Source: a virus. Taken from it: a DNA stretch of 31,488 nt. Within the stretch, counting starts at the first letter, position 1. Every line of letters starts with the position of its first letter. Made by a program: the position numbers and the translations under genes. The stretch is taken from the IMG/VR virus record IMGVR_UViG_3300042293_000272, positions 1-31,488 of that record; one strand, given 5' to 3'. The notes under the pieces are model-generated. The model was given only the letters and a program-made list of their open reading frames with translations, did not search any database and was not told where the DNA came from. Below, in pieces: positions 29,896-31,488 of this stretch.

Positions 29896-31488
29896 AAGAA
29901 TTGATTTTAGGGAGGCACACATTCCAGAACCTATTGAAATAACGGGAAAAAACGAATGGATTTCTTGGGGTTCGGATAATTTGTATGCACAATTTTTGAT
30001 AGGTTTGTATTATAACTCAAGTATTCATGGTGGGATAATAAACTCGAAAACAAAATACATTTTTTCGGATGGTATAGATTATAAGGGTACTGATTTACAA
30101 AAGTGGGAGCTAATCAAAAAGAATGGCAACGCTCCTTATTCCTTTAATGAGATAGCGGCATTTTGTGTAAAAGACTTTGAGTTGTTGGATACCTTTTGCG
30201 TCTTATTTAGATTGAATCCAATTAGTAAATTTTACGATATGCACCATGTGAGTGCTGAACTTGTAAGAATTGGCGAAGATCAAGAATACTTTTTTTATTC
30301 AGAAAATTGGAAGGACAGATTACAAACATTTGAAAAAACTGGCTACAAAAAAATAAAAAACATAAACGATTTTCAACGTGGGGATAAAGAGGTCATGCTT
30401 TATGTTTCATCAAAGGCAAAGCAATTTCAGATGTCTACTGGAAAATTAACAAAAAACACATATCCAATAGTAAGCTACTCGGGTGCGATTAGTTCAATAA
30501 TGGCTAGTATTGAAATGAATCAATTTAGTTACTTTGAAGCGGTGAACTCATTTAAAAGTGGCACATTAATATCGGTAAACAATGGCGTGCCAAACTCGGA
30601 GGATGAACGCAAACATATTTTAAAAGAATTAAAAGAGGGTGCAACTGCTAAAAATAACCAAGGTGGTATAACAGTAATGTTTTCGGATGGTAAAGAACGT
30701 GAACCTACAATTTCGCAAATCAACAGTAACGATATGCCACAAAGATACTTGTTAGCAAAAGAATCAATCGTTGACGATATTATGGTAGGTCATTCAGTTA
30801 TTTCACCGTCTTTATTTGGAATTAAAACACCCGGTCAACTTGGTGGGGGTGCTGAGTTAGAAACTGCTTATTCTTTGTTCATTACCAACTATGCTGGTGA
30901 AAGACAAAAAACAATTATTGACGCCTTTATGTATGCTGAATATTTGCTAAATGATTTTTCGGGTGATTTATTTTTTATTGATAAACCTTTGAAGTTAACT
31001 GCTGGCAATTTAGAGAATACGGTATCTAAAAAAATAGCTGATTTAAATCCATTGATTGCGCAAGCTGTAATTTCTAAGCTCACAACAAATGAACTTCGTG
31101 CAATGGCTGGCTTGCCTTCAATAATTAATGGAGATGTAATTGCAAGTTCATTTCAAGAAAACTTTTCAGATGTTTTCAATTTATTTGATGGCTACGGTAG
31201 GGATGCTTCAGATTATGAAGTTGTAAAAGAACGTGTACAAGACGAGTATGATGAACAAAGCGAGATTGAATTTAAGGATTTTTTCGCTAGTGATTTAAGT
31301 GCTGATCAACAGAAAATTATTACAATGGTTTCAAATGGTGAAAGCTATCAAGCCATCGTAACCGCAATTGACAAGGGTGCTTCATTTGTGACTAAACAAT
31401 TAATTGACCTTGAAGCAAAAGGAATGATTAAGGGGTGGGAAGTTACTAGCAAAGGGAATGAAAATAAAGCTTCAAAATTTGAGGTCGT
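29888..31488 (+). CDS. Portal protein, N-terminal 533 residues (continues at 2-502)
   Basis: The ATG overlaps the previous stop by 8 bp (ATGATTGA). The opening (RIDFREAHIPEPIEITGKN, then WISWGSDNLYAQFLIGLYY) and the central ISPSLFGIKTPGQLGGGAEL match a portal family of Bacteroidetes phages. Other family landmarks are GGIINSKTKYIFSDGIDY and DIMVGHSVISPS. The ring of portal subunits is the DNA entry vertex. The reading frame runs into the window's end at the same point in the protein as base 243 of the window, so the full protein is about 619 residues. Just before the junction, DFFASDLSADQQKIITM begins the winged-helix-like C-terminal part. Confidence 0.86.
   Translation, partial: MIERIDFREAHIPEPIEITGKNEWISWGSDNLYAQFLIGLYYNSSIHGGIINSKTKYIFSDGIDYKGTDLQKWELIKKNGNAPYSFNEIAAFCVKDFELLDTFCVLFRLNPISKFYDMHHVSAELVRIGEDQEYFFYSENWKDRLQTFEKTGYKKIKNINDFQRGDKEVMLYVSSKAKQFQMSTGKLTKNTYPIVSYSGAISSIMASIEMNQFSYFEAVNSFKSGTLISVNNGVPNSEDERKHILKELKEGATAKNNQGGITVMFSDGKEREPTISQINSNDMPQRYLLAKESIVDDIMVGHSVISPSLFGIKTPGQLGGGAELETAYSLFITNYAGERQKTIIDAFMYAEYLLNDFSGDLFFIDKPLKLTAGNLENTVSKKIADLNPLIAQAVISKLTTNELRAMAGLPSIINGDVIASSFQENFSDVFNLFDGYGRDASDYEVVKERVQDEYDEQSEIEFKDFFASDLSADQQKIITMVSNGESYQAIVTAIDKGASFVTKQLIDLEAKGMIKGWEVTSKGNENKASKFEV
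31246..31488. repeat. Terminal overlap of the contig (copy 2; copy 1 at 1-243)
   Basis: This copy corresponds base for base to 1-243. It is identical over the first 126 bases and differs at 15 of the last 117. The start of divergence (copy 1 base 127, copy 2 base 31372) is inside the portal gene's C-terminal segment. The frame is intact in both copies. Confidence 0.93.

Overview
The window is a tailed-phage genome that closes on itself. Its last 243 bases (31246-31488) align with its first 243, and one reading frame, the portal protein, runs across the junction. The unique circular unit is therefore about 31,245 bp and essentially complete, probably a metagenome-assembled or circularly permuted genome. 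Every supported gene is on the + strand, genes are packed with ATGA-type overlaps, and the DNA is AT-rich. Four promoter-like sites follow the Bacteroidetes pattern (TTTG or TTG, 17-20 bp, TAnnTTTG), Shine-Dalgarno sites are largely absent, and the proteins resemble families common in phages of Bacteroidetes. A flavobacterium-like host is the best guess. With a roughly 725-residue tape measure and tail proteins, a siphovirus-like particle is likely. No integrase, repressor or reverse transcriptase was seen, so a lytic lifestyle is inferred.

Layout: 29888-31488 joined to 1-502 is the portal, followed by neck proteins (504-1714). Fibre and receptor-binding genes occupy 1736-5547 and a lysis cassette 5567-6811 (small protein, holin-like, XhlA/spanin-like, cell-wall hydrolase). 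A consensus promoter at 6819-6849 drives eight small early genes (6880-8664), which end at a strong terminator (8695-8729). A gene-free 509 bp region (8665-9173) holds iteron-like repeats around an AT-rich core (putative origin), a promoter, and a folded leader RNA with a predicted loop-loop interaction. The leader precedes a primase-helicase (9174-11306). Next come a GNAT-fold protein, an SF2 helicase, a VRR-NUC nuclease, an Erf-type annealing protein with a YqaJ-like exonuclease, and an OB-fold DUF3127 protein. At 15950-16530 two small genes lie between an attC-like hairpin and a matching inverted repeat, suggesting an integron-type gene cassette. A tRNA-Ala(UGC) with its own promoter follows.

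The late region starts with the terminase subunits (17232-18798), a tail-assembly chaperone with a probable -1 frameshift (18795-19516), tail/baseplate and receptor-binding genes (19509-24615) and the tape measure (24619-26796). Only then come head genes: XkdF-like protease, scaffold, major capsid protein, a structural protein, a terminator, neck proteins and the portal. Terminase is thus separated from the head genes by the tail module, which is not the usual siphovirus order.
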